A program made the translations under genes and the position numbers. A stretch of DNA of 64,000 nucleotides, from positions 620,001 to 684,000 of the forward strand of contig NZ_JAQMHR010000001.1 in assembly GCF_028309625.1 (NCBI RefSeq), in the 5' to 3' direction. Numbering within the stretch: position 1 is the first letter of the stretch; each line of letters starts with the position of its first letter. The notes below the pieces were generated by a model. The model saw only the letters and a list, made by a program, of their open reading frames with translations, made no database searches and was not told the DNA's origin. Of this stretch, positions 26,119 through 36,099 are shown one piece after another. Origin of the DNA: Trichococcus sp. K1Tr (GTDB lineage: Bacteria; Bacillota; Bacilli; Lactobacillales; Aerococcaceae).

Positions 26119-27324
26119 TCAACGTTTGATTTTTTCCAGGAGATTCACTCTTAATTTCAATTCTTCGCGCGGCTGCGATTCATAAATGTCGATACTTGTT
26201 TGATAATAGCTCAATACGGCATCCGCAAATGCTTTTGAAGAAATTTCCTGCATCAGTTCATCCCATACTTCTTGGTTGATTGCAACATCGGAACTGTGAA
26301 AAAAGTCCGCATAAGCGATGATGGTCTTGCCGATTTTGTCATCCTCTTCGAACAACATCCCTAGACTGTCCTCGGTTATCAGACCGGATAAATAGTCATT
26401 CCGTTTAGCGATGACCGGACACCCATTTACGATCGATTCCAAGTAGGTCAAGCCTTGCGTCTCTGATTCTGAAGCATTGATATAAATATCCGCCATCTGA
26501 TAATATTCGCTCACATCTTCATTTCTGACTTCCCCGACAAAAATCACATTACGGGTCAAATCCATTTCCGCCACCAGCGTCTCCAAATCATGGCGCATCG
26601 GCCCGTCACCGACGAACACAAGCTTTGCGGACGGGTAGGCTGCGACAACCTCGGGAAAGGCATGAACAAGCTTATCCAGATTTTTTTCTGAAGACAACCT
26701 GCTGAGGGAGAGCAGCACCAATTCGGAATCCGAAATGCCCAACTCCTCGCGCTTGCGGGATTTGATGCCGACAATCTGTTCGGGTATCCTGACACCCGTT
26801 GGAATGACGCGAATTTCCTTGTAGATATTGTAGGATGCCAATTTCTCCTTCATTTGCTCGCTTGGAGCAATGATGCCCATCGTACTGTTGCAGAAATAAC
26901 GGGAGGCTATCTTAACCGCACGGGGTTTCACAACTTTCCCTTTCGCGATGTAGTGCAGATATTTTTCGTACATGGTGTGATAGGTATGCACCGTCGGAAT
27001 CTCCAGCATATACCCGACGAATTTCCCCGTCAATCCCAAACTGAACTCCGTATGCGTGTGCACGATGTCAATCTTCTGTTTCTTCGCTTCCTTCAACGCT
27101 TTGTTCATCCCTTTGACCGCAACCCTACGATCTTTGAAAGACAAGAACGGGATGCTGGTCAAGCGGATTATATTTTTTTCAGCTTCGTCAGCTTTCGGGT
27201 CAGTTGTGGTAAAAATGATGACCTCATGACCTTCTGCCTCCAATTCCTCTTTCAAGGTGCGGATTGAAGTGGAAACCCCGCTCACTTGAGGAAAATACGA
27301 ATCTGTAAACATGCCTATTCTCAT
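26119..27324 (-). CDS. Glycosyltransferase family 4, diacylglycerol glucosyltransferase-like
   Basis: The 401-residue GT-B protein starts MRIGMFTDSYFPQVSGVSTS, typical of 1,2-diacylglycerol 3-glucosyltransferases, and has VHTHTEFSLGLTGK, LSLSRLSSEKNLDKLVHAF and the EX7E region NASESETQGLTYLESIVNG. Such enzymes make the glycolipid anchor of lipoteichoic acid at the inner membrane face. Substrate is inferred. The start at 27324 follows GAGGTG; a nine-codon longer frame includes the ribosome site and is rejected. The second GT4 enzyme often paired with it is not adjacent. Confidence 0.87.
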   Translation of the reverse strand: MRIGMFTDSYFPQVSGVSTSIRTLKEELEAEGHEVIIFTTTDPKADEAEKNIIRLTSIPFLSFKDRRVAVKGMNKALKEAKKQKIDIVHTHTEFSLGLTGKFVGYMLEIPTVHTYHTMYEKYLHYIAKGKVVKPRAVKIASRYFCNSTMGIIAPSEQMKEKLASYNIYKEIRVIPTGVRIPEQIVGIKSRKREELGISDSELVLLSLSRLSSEKNLDKLVHAFPEVVAAYPSAKLVFVGDGPMRHDLETLVAEMDLTRNVIFVGEVRNEDVSEYYQMADIYINASESETQGLTYLESIVNGCPVIAKRNDYLSGLITEDSLGMLFEEDDKIGKTIIAYADFFHSSDVAINQEVWDELMQEISSKAFADAVLSYYQTSIDIYESQPREELKLRVNLLEKIKR

Positions 27325-27502
27325 GATTTCACCTCGAAAAAATCCCATCAAATTTATAATGACTCAATATGTTCAGTATATAGAACATTTTGATATTTGT
27401 CACTCATCCCGCAGACCTACTTTTCAAAATATATCCGCCCGAAATGGGATGCGCAAATAACAGGAACTGTATATCCATGATCGGTTTAAAATCATAGGCA
27501 CA

Positions 27503-27539
27503 CAAAAAGACCAGGCATGCAAGCATGCCCGGCCTTTTT
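27503..27539 (-). terminator. Intrinsic terminator of ptsHI
   Basis: On the minus strand AAAAAGGCCGGGCATGC pairs with GCATGCCTGGTCTTTTT, 14 bases after the ptsI stop, and the stem ends in five T. Confidence 0.92.
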
Positions 27540-27552
27540 AACCTGAATCGGC

Positions 27553-29286
27553 TTAGTCTACTAATTTAGCTTTCATTTCTTCAACCAATGCAATGACTTC
27601 TTCAACAGTCGTACATTCATTGATCGCTTTGTCCGCTAATGTTTCCATTTCTTTGGAATCCAAGCGTTTCATCAAGCTGCGTGTTTTCAGGACGCTGGAT
27701 GCGCTCATTGAGAACTCATCCAAACCAAGACCTACCAACAACGGAACCGCTGTTTGGTCGCCGGCCATCTCGCCACACATGCCAGTCCATTTGCCTTCAG
27801 CATGAGAAGCATCGATAACATGCTTGATCAGCGTAAGGATAGCTGGGTTGTATGGTTGATACAAGTAAGAAACTTGTTGGTTCATGCGGTCTGCCGCCAT
27901 TGTGTATTGGATCAAGTCATTTGTTCCGATACTGAAGAAATCTACTTCTTTAGCGAATTGATGAGCTAAAACAGCAGCTGCTGGGATTTCGATCATGATA
28001 CCTACTTGGATATCATCAGCGACTTCTACGCCATCGGCCAATAGATTCGCTTTTTCTTCTTCCAACATCGCTTTTGCAGCTCTGAATTCGTTCAGAGTCG
28101 AAATCATCGGGAACATGATGCGTAATTTACCGTAAACGGAAGCACGCAATAATGCACGCAGTTGTGTACGAAACATTTCTGGCTCAGCCAAACAAATACG
28201 GATTGCACGGTAACCCAAGAATGGATTCATTTCTTTCGGCAATTCCAAATAAGGCAATTCTTTGTCCCCACCGATGTCCATTGTACGAACAACGACAGGT
28301 TTGCCTTCCATGCCTTCCAAAACAGCTTTATAAGCATCGAATTGCTCATCTTCTGTCGGGAAGTCCGAAGAGTCCATGTACAGGAATTCAGTACGGTATA
28401 GACCGATCGCTTCAGCGCCGTTAGCGATAACGCCGTCCAAATCTTTAGGCGTTCCGATATTGGCTGCCAATTCGATATGTTTACCGTCTGCTGTCACTGT
28501 ATCTGCATTCTTCAATTTGTGCCATTCAGCTTGCATCGCAGAAAACTCTTCAGCTTTCTTCTTGTATGCAGCTAATGTTTCTTCATCAGGATTGATGAAG
28601 ACGTCGCCGTCCAAACCATCCAAAATGATGATATCGCCATCTTTGACGATTTGTGTGATCTCTTTTGAACCTACGATTGCAGGGATTTCCAAAGAACGGG
28701 CCATGATTGCGCTGTGGGATGTGCGTCCACCGATGTCGGTAACGAATCCTTTAACATAATCACGGTTCAATTGAGCGGTATCACTAGGAGTCAAATCTTT
28801 GGCAACGACGATCACTTCTTCAGTGATTGTCGATGGGTTAGGGATTTTAACACCCAATAAGTGGCTCAATACACGCTCGGTAACGTCGCGGATATCCGCT
28901 GCACGCTCTTGCATGTATGGATTGTCTTCCATCGCTTCGAACATACCGATGAACATGCCGGCAACATCAGAAAGTGCTGATTCAGCATTGACACCGTTGT
29001 CGCGGATGTTTGAATTCATTGATCCAATCATTTCTGGATCGGATAATACCATTAAATGTGCATCAAAAACTTGTGCTTCTTCTTCGCCAAGTGACACTGC
29101 CGCTTTGTCTCTGATTGCACTTACCTCTGATTTAGCGGTTTCAAAGCTTTGCAAAAGGCGAGCAATTTCGCCTTCTGAATCTTCCACTTTACGCTTCTCA
29201 AAGGATAGATCCGGTTCAGTAAGCAAATATGCTTTCGCGATTGCAATACCGTCACTAGCTGCTATTCCTTGTAAGTGGTTTTTCAT
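27553..29286 (-). CDS. ptsI: Phosphoenolpyruvate-protein phosphotransferase (PTS enzyme I)
   Basis: Cytoplasmic enzyme that takes phosphate from PEP and passes it to HPr. The 577 residues show the phosphohistidine motif [17 protein letters not shown] with His191, the PEP-binding [27 protein letters not shown] and [18 protein letters not shown], and the C-terminal active-site Cys in [10 protein letters not shown]. It starts one base after the ptsH stop, so the two are coupled. All catalytic residues are present. Confidence 0.98.
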   Translation of the reverse strand: MKNHLQGIAASDGIAIAKAYLLTEPDLSFEKRKVEDSEGEIARLLQSFETAKSEVSAIRDKAAVSLGEEEAQVFDAHLMVLSDPEMIGSMNSNIRDNGVNAESALSDVAGMFIGMFEAMEDNPYMQERAADIRDVTERVLSHLLGVKIPNPSTITEEVIVVAKDLTPSDTAQLNRDYVKGFVTDIGGRTSHSAIMARSLEIPAIVGSKEITQIVKDGDIIILDGLDGDVFINPDEETLAAYKKKAEEFSAMQAEWHKLKNADTVTADGKHIELAANIGTPKDLDGVIANGAEAIGLYRTEFLYMDSSDFPTEDEQFDAYKAVLEGMEGKPVVVRTMDIGGDKELPYLELPKEMNPFLGYRAIRICLAEPEMFRTQLRALLRASVYGKLRIMFPMISTLNEFRAAKAMLEEEKANLLADGVEVADDIQVGIMIEIPAAAVLAHQFAKEVDFFSIGTNDLIQYTMAADRMNQQVSYLYQPYNPAILTLIKHVIDASHAEGKWTGMCGEMAGDQTAVPLLVGLGLDEFSMSASSVLKTRSLMKRLDSKEMETLADKAINECTTVEEVIALVEEMKAKLVD

Positions 29287-29287
29287 A

Positions 29288-29554
29288 TTACTCTGCTAGC
29301 CCTTCTTTTACCATTGTTTCAGTGATTCCAGCCATAGCGTCTGCTTCGTCCGGACCTTCTGCAGTGATGACAACATCAGCGCCTTGGCCTACGCCTAATG
29401 ACATTACACCCATGATTGATTTTAAGTTAACTGATTTACCTTTGTATTCTAAATTGATGTCTGAATTAAATTTGCTTGCAGTTTGCACCAATAAAGTTGC
29501 TGGACGTGCGTGAATCCCTGTTTCTGCGATTACGTGATATTCTTTTCTTTCCAT
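29288..29554 (-). CDS. ptsH: Phosphocarrier protein HPr
   Basis: The 88-residue carrier shows catalytic His15 in [10 protein letters not shown] and regulatory Ser46 in [11 protein letters not shown], the site used by HPr kinase for CcpA-dependent catabolite control. AAAAGGGG lies nine bases before the ATG. A TATAAT box at 29608-29613 and an overlapping cre-like site lie upstream. It is the first gene of ptsHI and divergent from clpE. Confidence 0.98.
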   Translation of the reverse strand: MERKEYHVIAETGIHARPATLLVQTASKFNSDINLEYKGKSVNLKSIMGVMSLGVGQGADVVITAEGPDEADAMAGITETMVKEGLAE

Positions 29555-29594
29555 GTCATAAACCCCTTTTGAGATGTATTTATTTAAGGTATTT

Positions 29595-29613
29595 TTAATA
29601 CGTTTCCATTATA
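29595..29613 (-). promoter_or_regulatory. ptsHI promoter -10 with overlapping cre-like site
   Basis: On the minus strand TATAAT (29608-29613) is followed at once by TGGAAACGTATTAA (29595-29608), which matches the CcpA consensus TGNAARCGNWWNCA at all but one defined position. The site spans the predicted start of transcription. The -35 is poor at normal spacing, so activation or another factor may matter. Confidence 0.6.
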
Positions 29614-29814
29614 ACAGAAAAATGGGAAACCGGATCAAAAATAACCCTTTCATTGAATAAGATTACCATCTTTCGCTTTATACTACAACTGTTTTAACCA
29701 GATTCGTTCAAATTTTTGTCATAATTGCCGAAATGCCACTAATTTAATACAACCTTCCCAATAGGCGGATGCCGTCCCGCGGATAATTTTTTTGCTTTGT
29801 ATAGGTCGTACCAC

Positions 29815-29843
29815 TTGAAAGTCAAAATAGGTCAATGTATAAT
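29815..29843 (+). promoter_or_regulatory. clpE promoter with CtsR operator in the spacer
   Basis: TTGAAA-17-TATAAT, with AGTCAAAATAGGTCAAT at 29820-29836 filling the spacer. This fits the CtsR heptad repeat (GGTCAAA NAN GGTCAAA) closely. Further GGTCA half-sites follow at 29846, 29854 and 29864 on the same strand, suggesting a second, looser operator. Confidence 0.93.
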
Positions 29844-29950
29844 GGGGTCATAAGGTCAGAGTTGGTCAGGATACCTTCTCACGAGAATTCCTTAGCCGTT
29901 ACTACTATAATATACATGTAGCTATGATCCATATAGAAAGGAAGATTGCC

Positions 29951-32155
29951 ATGCTTTGTCAAAATTGCGAAAAAAACCAAGCTTCCATTCATCTGTATGC
30001 CAGCGTGAATGGACAAAGACGCCAAATCGACTTATGTCAGAGTTGCTATCAAGAATTCAAAGCCGCTCAATCGCAACAAAACAATCCGAACCCAAGATCC
30101 CAAGGCCCCGTAGACCCTTTTTCTTTCGGTAATCTGGATTCCTTCTTCAAGAAAATGCAGCAAAACCAAGAACAGAATTTCCAACAGCCACCTGCCCCAG
30201 AAGCTGCCCGTGGAGGCAAAGGCGGCGGCAAAAGCGGCTTGCTTGACGAATACGGCATCAACCTGACGCAATTGGCCCGCGATGGCGGCATCGACCCTGT
30301 CATCGGAAGAGACAGTGAAATCGCACGCGTCATCGAAATCCTGAATCGCCGCACGAAAAACAACCCGGTACTCACAGGGGAAGCCGGTGTCGGCAAAACA
30401 GCCGTAGTGGAAGGCCTTGCCCAAAAAATCGTGGACGGTGATGTTCCTCAGAAATTGCTGGACAAAGAAGTGATCCGCTTGGATGTCGTCTCGCTCGTCC
30501 AAGGAACCGGCATCCGCGGCCAATTCGAAGAACGGATGCAGAAGCTGATGGATGAAATCCGCGCGAACAAACAAATCATCCTCTTCATCGATGAAATCCA
30601 TGAAATCGTCGGCGCAGGAAACGCTGAGGGAAGTATGGATGCAGGCAATATCCTGAAGCCCGCCCTTGCGAGAGGCGAACTGCAATTGGTCGGCGCCACA
30701 ACGCTGAATGAGTACCGCAGAATCGAAAAAGACGCTGCATTGGAACGCCGATTCCAGCCCGTCCGCGTGAATGAACCGACACCTGAACAGACGTTGATCA
30801 TTCTCCAAGGCATCCGTCCGAAATACGAAGATTATCATCACGTCAAATATTCCGATAAGGCACTGGAAGCGGCTGTCAAATTATCGCACCGCTATATCCA
30901 GGATCGCTTCCTTCCGGACAAAGCCATCGACTTGCTCGATGAGTCCGGTTCCAAAAAGAACCTGACCATTAAACCCATCGATCCGCAACAGATCGAGGAA
31001 CGCATCGAAGCAGCGGAACAGGAAAAACAAGCAGCCCTGCATGCGGAAGATTACGAAAAAGCTGCCTATTATCGCGATCAGATCACAAATCTGAATAAGA
31101 TGAAACAAAATCCGACGCCGGCCGATGGCGATCCCATCGTAACGGAACAGGATATCCAAAAGATCATTGAAATCAAAACAAATATCCCGGTCGGTGAGTT
31201 GCTTGAAAAAGAACAAACGCAATTGAGGAATCTTGATGCCGATCTGAAGAAAAATGTCATCGGCCAGGACGAAGCCATCGACAAAGTATCCAAAGCGATC
31301 CGCAGAAACCGGATCGGATTAAGCCGCAAAAACCGCCCGATCGGCTCTTTCTTGTTTGTAGGACCTACCGGTGTCGGCAAGACCGAATTGGCTAAACAGT
31401 TGGCAATCGAAATGTTCGGGACCGAGGATGCGATCATCCGCTTCGATATGAGCGAATACATGGAAAAACATGCCGTCTCCAAATTGATTGGTTCGCCTCC
31501 TGGGTACATCGGCTACGACGAAGCTGGCCAATTGACCGAGCGTGTCCGCCGCAGTCCCTACAGCATTCTGCTTCTCGATGAAGTCGAAAAAGCCCACCCG
31601 GATGTGATGCATCTCTTCCTGCAGATTCTTGACGACGGCCGCTTGACGGATTCCCAAGGCAGAACCGTCAGCTTCAAAGACACCATCATCATCATGACCA
31701 GCAATGCCGGCACGGGCGTCCAGGAAGCAAGTGTAGGATTTGGAGCAGCCATGAAAGGCAAGACGCATTCCATCCTGAACCGCTTGAGCGATTACTTCAA
31801 GCCTGAATTCATCAACCGCTTCGATGCGATCGTCGAGTTCAACCAGTTGTCCAAAGAGAATTTGAGCAGCATCGTCACGCTTATGTTGGATGACGTCAAC
31901 GAATTGTTGAAGGATAAAGAAATCAGCGTTACCGTCTCACAGAAAGCAAAAGATCGCCTTATCGATCTGGGATATGACCCAAGCATGGGTGCACGCCCGC
32001 TGCGCCGCGTCATTCAGGATCAGATCGAGGACCAGGTAGCTGAATTCTACTTGGATAATCCGAAAATCAAAGATTTGTTTGTCGATGCAGATGAAGAAGG
32101 CAATCTGATGGTCGTCAGCAAAGTCGAACGCACAGAAACAACTGCATCTGAATAG
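29951..32155 (+). CDS. clpE: ATP-dependent Clp protease ATP-binding subunit ClpE
   Basis: HSP100 unfoldase that works with ClpP and destabilises CtsR after heat stress. The 734 residues begin with a zinc finger (C3, C6, C29, C32 in CQNC and CQSC), the mark of ClpE, then a first AAA module ([21 protein letters not shown]), a UVR-like coiled segment ([17 protein letters not shown]) and a second AAA module ([34 protein letters not shown]). No ClpC-type N-domain repeats are present. The start at 29951 follows AAAGGAAG; a nine-codon longer frame is less likely. Confidence 0.97.
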   Translation: MLCQNCEKNQASIHLYASVNGQRRQIDLCQSCYQEFKAAQSQQNNPNPRSQGPVDPFSFGNLDSFFKKMQQNQEQNFQQPPAPEAARGGKGGGKSGLLDEYGINLTQLARDGGIDPVIGRDSEIARVIEILNRRTKNNPVLTGEAGVGKTAVVEGLAQKIVDGDVPQKLLDKEVIRLDVVSLVQGTGIRGQFEERMQKLMDEIRANKQIILFIDEIHEIVGAGNAEGSMDAGNILKPALARGELQLVGATTLNEYRRIEKDAALERRFQPVRVNEPTPEQTLIILQGIRPKYEDYHHVKYSDKALEAAVKLSHRYIQDRFLPDKAIDLLDESGSKKNLTIKPIDPQQIEERIEAAEQEKQAALHAEDYEKAAYYRDQITNLNKMKQNPTPADGDPIVTEQDIQKIIEIKTNIPVGELLEKEQTQLRNLDADLKKNVIGQDEAIDKVSKAIRRNRIGLSRKNRPIGSFLFVGPTGVGKTELAKQLAIEMFGTEDAIIRFDMSEYMEKHAVSKLIGSPPGYIGYDEAGQLTERVRRSPYSILLLDEVEKAHPDVMHLFLQILDDGRLTDSQGRTVSFKDTIIIMTSNAGTGVQEASVGFGAAMKGKTHSILNRLSDYFKPEFINRFDAIVEFNQLSKENLSSIVTLMLDDVNELLKDKEISVTVSQKAKDRLIDLGYDPSMGARPLRRVIQDQIEDQVAEFYLDNPKIKDLFVDADEEGNLMVVSKVERTETTASE

Positions 32156-32168
32156 GATACGCTTTCGC

Positions 32169-32210
32169 AAAAGGCAAGAGTTCATGAATGGGCTCTTGCC
32201 TTTTTCTTTT
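32169..32210 (+). terminator. Intrinsic terminator of clpE
   Basis: AAAAGGCAAGAG pairs with CTCTTGCCTTTTT over a 12-base loop, 13 bases after the clpE stop, ending in a T-run. Confidence 0.92.
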
Positions 32211-32316
32211 GAAAGGCCATGAAAATTATTCATTTATTTGTTTACCCTTTAAATAAATCAACAGTTGTTATATAATTATTCTATAAACAGCCAACCTAAG
32301 TTAGGGGTGTTCGTCC

Positions 32317-32592
32317 ATGAAATTGATCGATGTTACAAATAGCCACGCTGATCTTGTACGTGAGCAATTGGCCAACACCGATGCTCAATTTGTCAAAGTG
32401 TATTCTTTGGGACAAACTACAGTCATCTTTACCGGTGCCGCAACACATGAGGATGTCATCATCCTCAACAAAAACCGTCGCGTAAAACAAAGCGAAATTG
32501 ACTTTGTGCTGACGAAATTGTTGCACCTTACCGTTGACGATGTGGAGGTTATGCCTGGTCATAACTTCGTGGAGCTATCTCATCTGAAATGA
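32317..32592 (+). CDS. DUF1827 family protein
   Basis: A 91-residue protein starting MKLIDVTNSHADLVREQLAN and ending in HNFVELSHLK. It resembles the small DUF1827 family limited to lactic acid bacteria; no catalytic motif is visible and the function is unknown. AGGGGTG lies seven bases before the ATG. It has its own terminator and an AT-rich upstream region, so it is probably transcribed apart from clpE, which ends in a strong terminator. Confidence 0.78.
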   Translation: MKLIDVTNSHADLVREQLANTDAQFVKVYSLGQTTVIFTGAATHEDVIILNKNRRVKQSEIDFVLTKLLHLTVDDVEVMPGHNFVELSHLK

Positions 32593-32631
32593 TTGACATT
32601 TTCTGCACTCGAAAAAAACTCTTCTTAACGC

Positions 32632-32668
32632 AAAACGCACACTGCTTTTCAGCAATGTGCGTTTTTTG
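32632..32668 (+). terminator. Intrinsic terminator after the DUF1827 gene
   Basis: AACGCACACTGC pairs with GCAATGTGCGTT (one mismatch), followed by a T-run. In reverse it has only four T, so it may serve prfC weakly. Confidence 0.88.
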
Positions 32669-32691
32669 TTTTGTTTTTTTGATAGGTCAAA

Positions 32692-34269
32692 TCAAAGCAA
32701 AGCTGTCAATTTGACTTCCGGATACTTATCCTCGAACCAGCGCATAGCAAATTGGTTTTCGAAAAGGAATACGGGATTGCCGAAACGGTCGCGGCACAAT
32801 AAGTTACGGCTTGATGACATGTTCGGATCCAGATCTTCCGAATCGATCCATCGGGCAATTTTGGAGCCCATCGGTGTCATTTCGACTTCCGCGTTGTATT
32901 CATGCAGCAAACGGTACTGGAACACTTCAAACTGCAATTGGCCGACCGCACCCAGAATGTAATCTTCTGTATGGTAGGTTTTGTATAATTGGATGGCTCC
33001 TTCTTGGACCAACTGTTGCACACCTTTATGGAAAGATTTCTGCTTCATGACGTTTTTCGGAGTGACTTTCATGAATAGTTCCGGTGTAAATTGCGGCAAC
33101 GCTTCGAACTGAAGGCCTTTTTTGCCTTCATAGATCGTATCGCCGATCTGGAAGTTGCCTGTGTCGTACAGCCCGATGATGTCGCCTGCTACAGCCGTTT
33201 GCACTTGCTCACGGGAATCGGCCATGAACTGCGTCGTATGCGCCAGTTTGATCTTTTTGCCTGTACGGTGAACATAAACGTCCATTCCGGGTTTGAATTC
33301 ACCGGAGCAGACCCGCACGAAGGCAATCCTGTCTCGGTGAGCCGGATTCATATTTGCTTGGATCTTGAAGATGAAGCCGGTAAAGTTTTCGTCCGTAGGT
33401 TCAACAATCTCTTCCGCTACGGTCACATGCTCACTTGGGCTTGGAGCAAAATCCACAAAGGCATCCAAAAATGTCTGGACGCCGAAGCCAGTCAAAGCTG
33501 ATCCGAAGAATACAGGCGTCAGTTTCCCGGCTGCGATCGCTTCTTCCGAAAAGTCGTTGCCCGCCTCTTTCAGCAATTGAACATCTTCAACCGCTTGCGT
33601 ATAGATGGTTGATTGCGTCACTTGATAATCGCCTTCGATTTCGCCTTCTTCATTCAGCGGCAGGAAATCGTTGTCTTCATTCTCTTCAGGATGAGTCAAT
33701 TCCACGCGATTATTGTAGATGTCATACAGACCCAACAAATTTTTTCCCATGCCCATCGGCCAGTTCATCGGATAGGCATCGATTCCCAAAACTTCTTCCA
33801 ACTCCGCAATCAGATCCATCGGCTCGCGGCCATCACGGTCCAATTTATTGATGAAGGTGAAGATCGGAATCCCTCTCATGCTGCAGACTTTGAATAATTT
33901 CTTTGTCTGGGGCTCAATACCCTTCCCGCTATCGATGACCATCACTGCGCTGTCCACAGCCATCAGCGTACGGTACGTATCTTCCGAGAAATCCTCATGC
34001 CCGGGTGTATCCAAAATATTGATCTGTTTTCCGTCATAATCGACCTGCATGACCGAACTGGTTACCGAAATACCCCTTTGTTTTTCGATATCCATCCAAT
34101 CCGATTTGGCGAATCTGCCTGATTTTTTCCCTTTTACCGTCCCTGCTTGGCGGATTGCGCCACCGAACAACAACAACTGCTCCGTGATGGTCGTTTTACC
34201 GGCATCCGGATGGGAAATGATGGCAAATGTTCTTCTTGCTTTTACTTTTTCTGCTAATGTTTGAGTCAT
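32692..34269 (-). CDS. prfC: Peptide chain release factor 3
   Basis: GTPase that recycles RF1/RF2 from terminated ribosomes. The 525 residues show G1 [15 protein letters not shown], the G2-region [11 protein letters not shown]3 [13 protein letters not shown]4 NKLDR, and RF3-specific [19 protein letters not shown] precedes the ATG. A perfect 9-bp stem-loop and a good promoter lie upstream. Confidence 0.97.
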   Translation of the reverse strand: MTQTLAEKVKARRTFAIISHPDAGKTTITEQLLLFGGAIRQAGTVKGKKSGRFAKSDWMDIEKQRGISVTSSVMQVDYDGKQINILDTPGHEDFSEDTYRTLMAVDSAVMVIDSGKGIEPQTKKLFKVCSMRGIPIFTFINKLDRDGREPMDLIAELEEVLGIDAYPMNWPMGMGKNLLGLYDIYNNRVELTHPEENEDNDFLPLNEEGEIEGDYQVTQSTIYTQAVEDVQLLKEAGNDFSEEAIAAGKLTPVFFGSALTGFGVQTFLDAFVDFAPSPSEHVTVAEEIVEPTDENFTGFIFKIQANMNPAHRDRIAFVRVCSGEFKPGMDVYVHRTGKKIKLAHTTQFMADSREQVQTAVAGDIIGLYDTGNFQIGDTIYEGKKGLQFEALPQFTPELFMKVTPKNVMKQKSFHKGVQQLVQEGAIQLYKTYHTEDYILGAVGQLQFEVFQYRLLHEYNAEVEMTPMGSKIARWIDSEDLDPNMSSSRNLLCRDRFGNPVFLFENQFAMRWFEDKYPEVKLTALL

Positions 34270-34311
34270 ATTGTTCCCCTTTTTCCAAATATCTCTATCG
34301 TGACATCGTGA

Positions 34312-34337
34312 ATGCTATCTAAACAAAAAGATAGCAT
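34312..34337 (-). other. Stem-loop in the prfC leader
   Basis: ATGCTATCT pairs perfectly with AGATAGCAT over an 8-base loop, about 40 bases before the prfC start and inside the predicted leader. On the minus strand the loop is T-rich. It might form a pause or stabiliser; no terminator T-run follows. Confidence 0.55.
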
Positions 34338-34377
34338 GAGCAATATGCACACGCTAACCCACGATAATACCTTTGTT

Positions 34378-34406
34378 ATTATACAAGAAATCCGAGCATT
34401 CCACAA
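34378..34406 (-). promoter_or_regulatory. Sigma-A promoter of prfC
   Basis: TTGTGG-17-TATAAT on the minus strand, with start predicted near 34371. The -35 region shares TTGTGGAATGC with the promoter at 42896-42924. Confidence 0.8.
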
Positions 34407-34483
34407 GATTGTCATTGCGACAGTATCCGACCCCCAAATAGGGGTGGTATTCGTGTTCATACTGATCCCGATTGCAATAAAGC

Positions 34484-34527
34484 AGCCTCACCCAGACCGA
34501 CTTTTATCGATCTTGGTGAGACTGCCC
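34484..34527 (-). terminator. Probable terminator after the CNNM/CorC gene
   Basis: On the minus strand GCAGTCTCACC pairs with GGTGAGGCTGC (one G-U) and the inner GATCG and CGGTC extend it. The following tract is only TTTATT, so efficiency is uncertain. Confidence 0.6.
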
Positions 34528-34532
34528 AACAT

Positions 34533-35924
34533 TCATTTTGTTTCTTCTGTTAAATCAGCGGCTTCTTCAGCCTCTGCCTCGTCCTCTTTGAAACGTTCTT
34601 TTGCGGGCCGATCATTTTCGTTCATGTAAGATACTCCGACTTTCAGCAGACGGCGATTGTCGAACTCCAACGTTTTGATGACCAATCCGTTCTCTTCGAT
34701 GGATGCTTCCTCATTTTCTTCCGGAAACTCACCCAACTCCGTCAACAGATAGCCGGCGATCGTATCGACATCGGCTGATTCAAGCTGCGTGCCAAAATAG
34801 TCATTGAAGCGATGCAATGGCGTAGCCCCATCGGCTTCGTATACATTATCGCCGATCCGTGAAATCAGCACATAGCTTTCATCGTATTCATCCTCGATAT
34901 CGCCAACGATTTCTTCCAGAATGTCCTCCAAGGTCACAATCCCCACCATGCCGCCGTATTCGTCATGGAGCAAAGCAAGTTGGTTATGGCTTTTCTTCAG
35001 GTAGGACATCAATTCATCCGTCATGATCGTTTCCGGAACAAACAGCGGCTCATTCATGATTTTTCGCAGATCAATCTGATTTATAGGGGTGTTCTTGGAT
35101 TCCTTCAACAGATTCTTCAGATGCAACACACCAATGATATTGTCCTTGTCATCTTCATAGATCGGTATGCGGGTATACGGGGAATCCAAGGCTGCTTCTA
35201 TATTCGCCTCGACATCATCGTTCACATTCAGCATGAAGGTGTCCGTCCGCGGCACCATGACTTCACGGGCCATTTTGTTGTCCATGGAAAGCACCCCTTT
35301 CAGCATGTTGAATTCCATCCGTTCGATGGTCCCTTCATCGCTGCTCTTCTCCAGCAACTCGCGCACTTCTTCGCGCGAAAACATATCGTTGCCGCTCGTG
35401 AACGTGATCGGCGTCATTTTTTCCAGCACACTTGTGGAAAAGGACAAAAACCAAACGAAAGGTTTCATCAGCTTTTGGACGACAGTGATGAAGCCCGCAC
35501 CTGCCCGCGCCACTTCTTCAGGGCGTTGCAATCCCAGCTGTTTCGGATACAGTTCACCGAAGACCAAGGAAATGTAGGAGAGCGCTAACGTCACGATCAG
35601 AATGGCAGCCTGTTCCGCTCCTGGTATATTGCTCAAATAGGGATCGAGTCTGGCTGCGAATGTATTGGCCGCCGAAGCACTGGAAAGGAAGCCCGCGAAA
35701 GTAATGGCAACTTGGATAGTCGCCAAAAAATCATCGGAATGGTCCAAAAGCGCCAAAATTTTGCGCGCTTTTTCATCCCCTTTGATGGCTTGATTTGCCA
35801 CCCTATTTTTGTTCAGTGAAACAAATGCGATTTCGGATGCCGCAAAAAATGCGTTCACCAATGTCAATACCGCAATCAGCAGCAGTTGCCAAAGCAAGGT
35901 CTGATTACTGGGGTCTGTGGTCAT
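34533..35924 (-). CDS. CNNM/CorC-type transporter with CBS pair (hemolysin C family)
   Basis: The 463-residue membrane protein has a DUF21 (CNNM) domain with about four helices in the first 200 residues (NAFFAASEIAFVSLNKNRV, FGELYPKQLGLQ), two CBS domains (ARE VMVPRTDTF region and LHDEYGGMVGIVTLEDILEEIVG), and a C-terminal CorC_HlyC domain. Such proteins handle Mg or Co export or sensing. The tail is strongly acidic (KEDEAEAEEAADLTEETK). The start at 35924 follows GAAGGAG; an upstream 14-codon extension contains that site. Confidence 0.9.
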   Translation of the reverse strand: MTTDPSNQTLLWQLLLIAVLTLVNAFFAASEIAFVSLNKNRVANQAIKGDEKARKILALLDHSDDFLATIQVAITFAGFLSSASAANTFAARLDPYLSNIPGAEQAAILIVTLALSYISLVFGELYPKQLGLQRPEEVARAGAGFITVVQKLMKPFVWFLSFSTSVLEKMTPITFTSGNDMFSREEVRELLEKSSDEGTIERMEFNMLKGVLSMDNKMAREVMVPRTDTFMLNVNDDVEANIEAALDSPYTRIPIYEDDKDNIIGVLHLKNLLKESKNTPINQIDLRKIMNEPLFVPETIMTDELMSYLKKSHNQLALLHDEYGGMVGIVTLEDILEEIVGDIEDEYDESYVLISRIGDNVYEADGATPLHRFNDYFGTQLESADVDTIAGYLLTELGEFPEENEEASIEENGLVIKTLEFDNRRLLKVGVSYMNENDRPAKERFKEDEAEAEEAADLTEETK

Positions 35925-36040
35925 AGATTGTTTCTCCTTCGTTTTTATATCTCTTTGAAAGTTCATTGTTACCTTTCATTATCTAATGACCCGGCCAAAA
36001 AAACAAGTGTTTTATCCGGAAACACCTTCCATCCCACAAA

Positions 36041-36082
36041 GAACCCCTCCGTTAATCACCGGAGCGATTAACGGAGGGGTTC
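36041..36082 (-). terminator. Stem-loop terminator after the NADH oxidase gene
   Basis: GAACCCCTCCGTTAATC pairs with GATTAACGGAGGGGTTC, a perfect 17-bp stem over 8 bases. On the minus strand only TTC-TTT follows, so termination may be partial. Confidence 0.75.
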
Positions 36083-36099
36083 CAAAAGATGGAATTGAA

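Larger units (their letters stand above)
29555..29950. other. Divergent control region between ptsH and clpE
   Basis: About 400 bp between divergent genes. The left side holds the ptsH leader, the cre-like site and the -10 box; the right side holds the clpE promoter with CtsR boxes and a roughly 100-base leader. The middle (about 29640-29790) is AT-rich, with nothing recognised. Confidence 0.8.
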
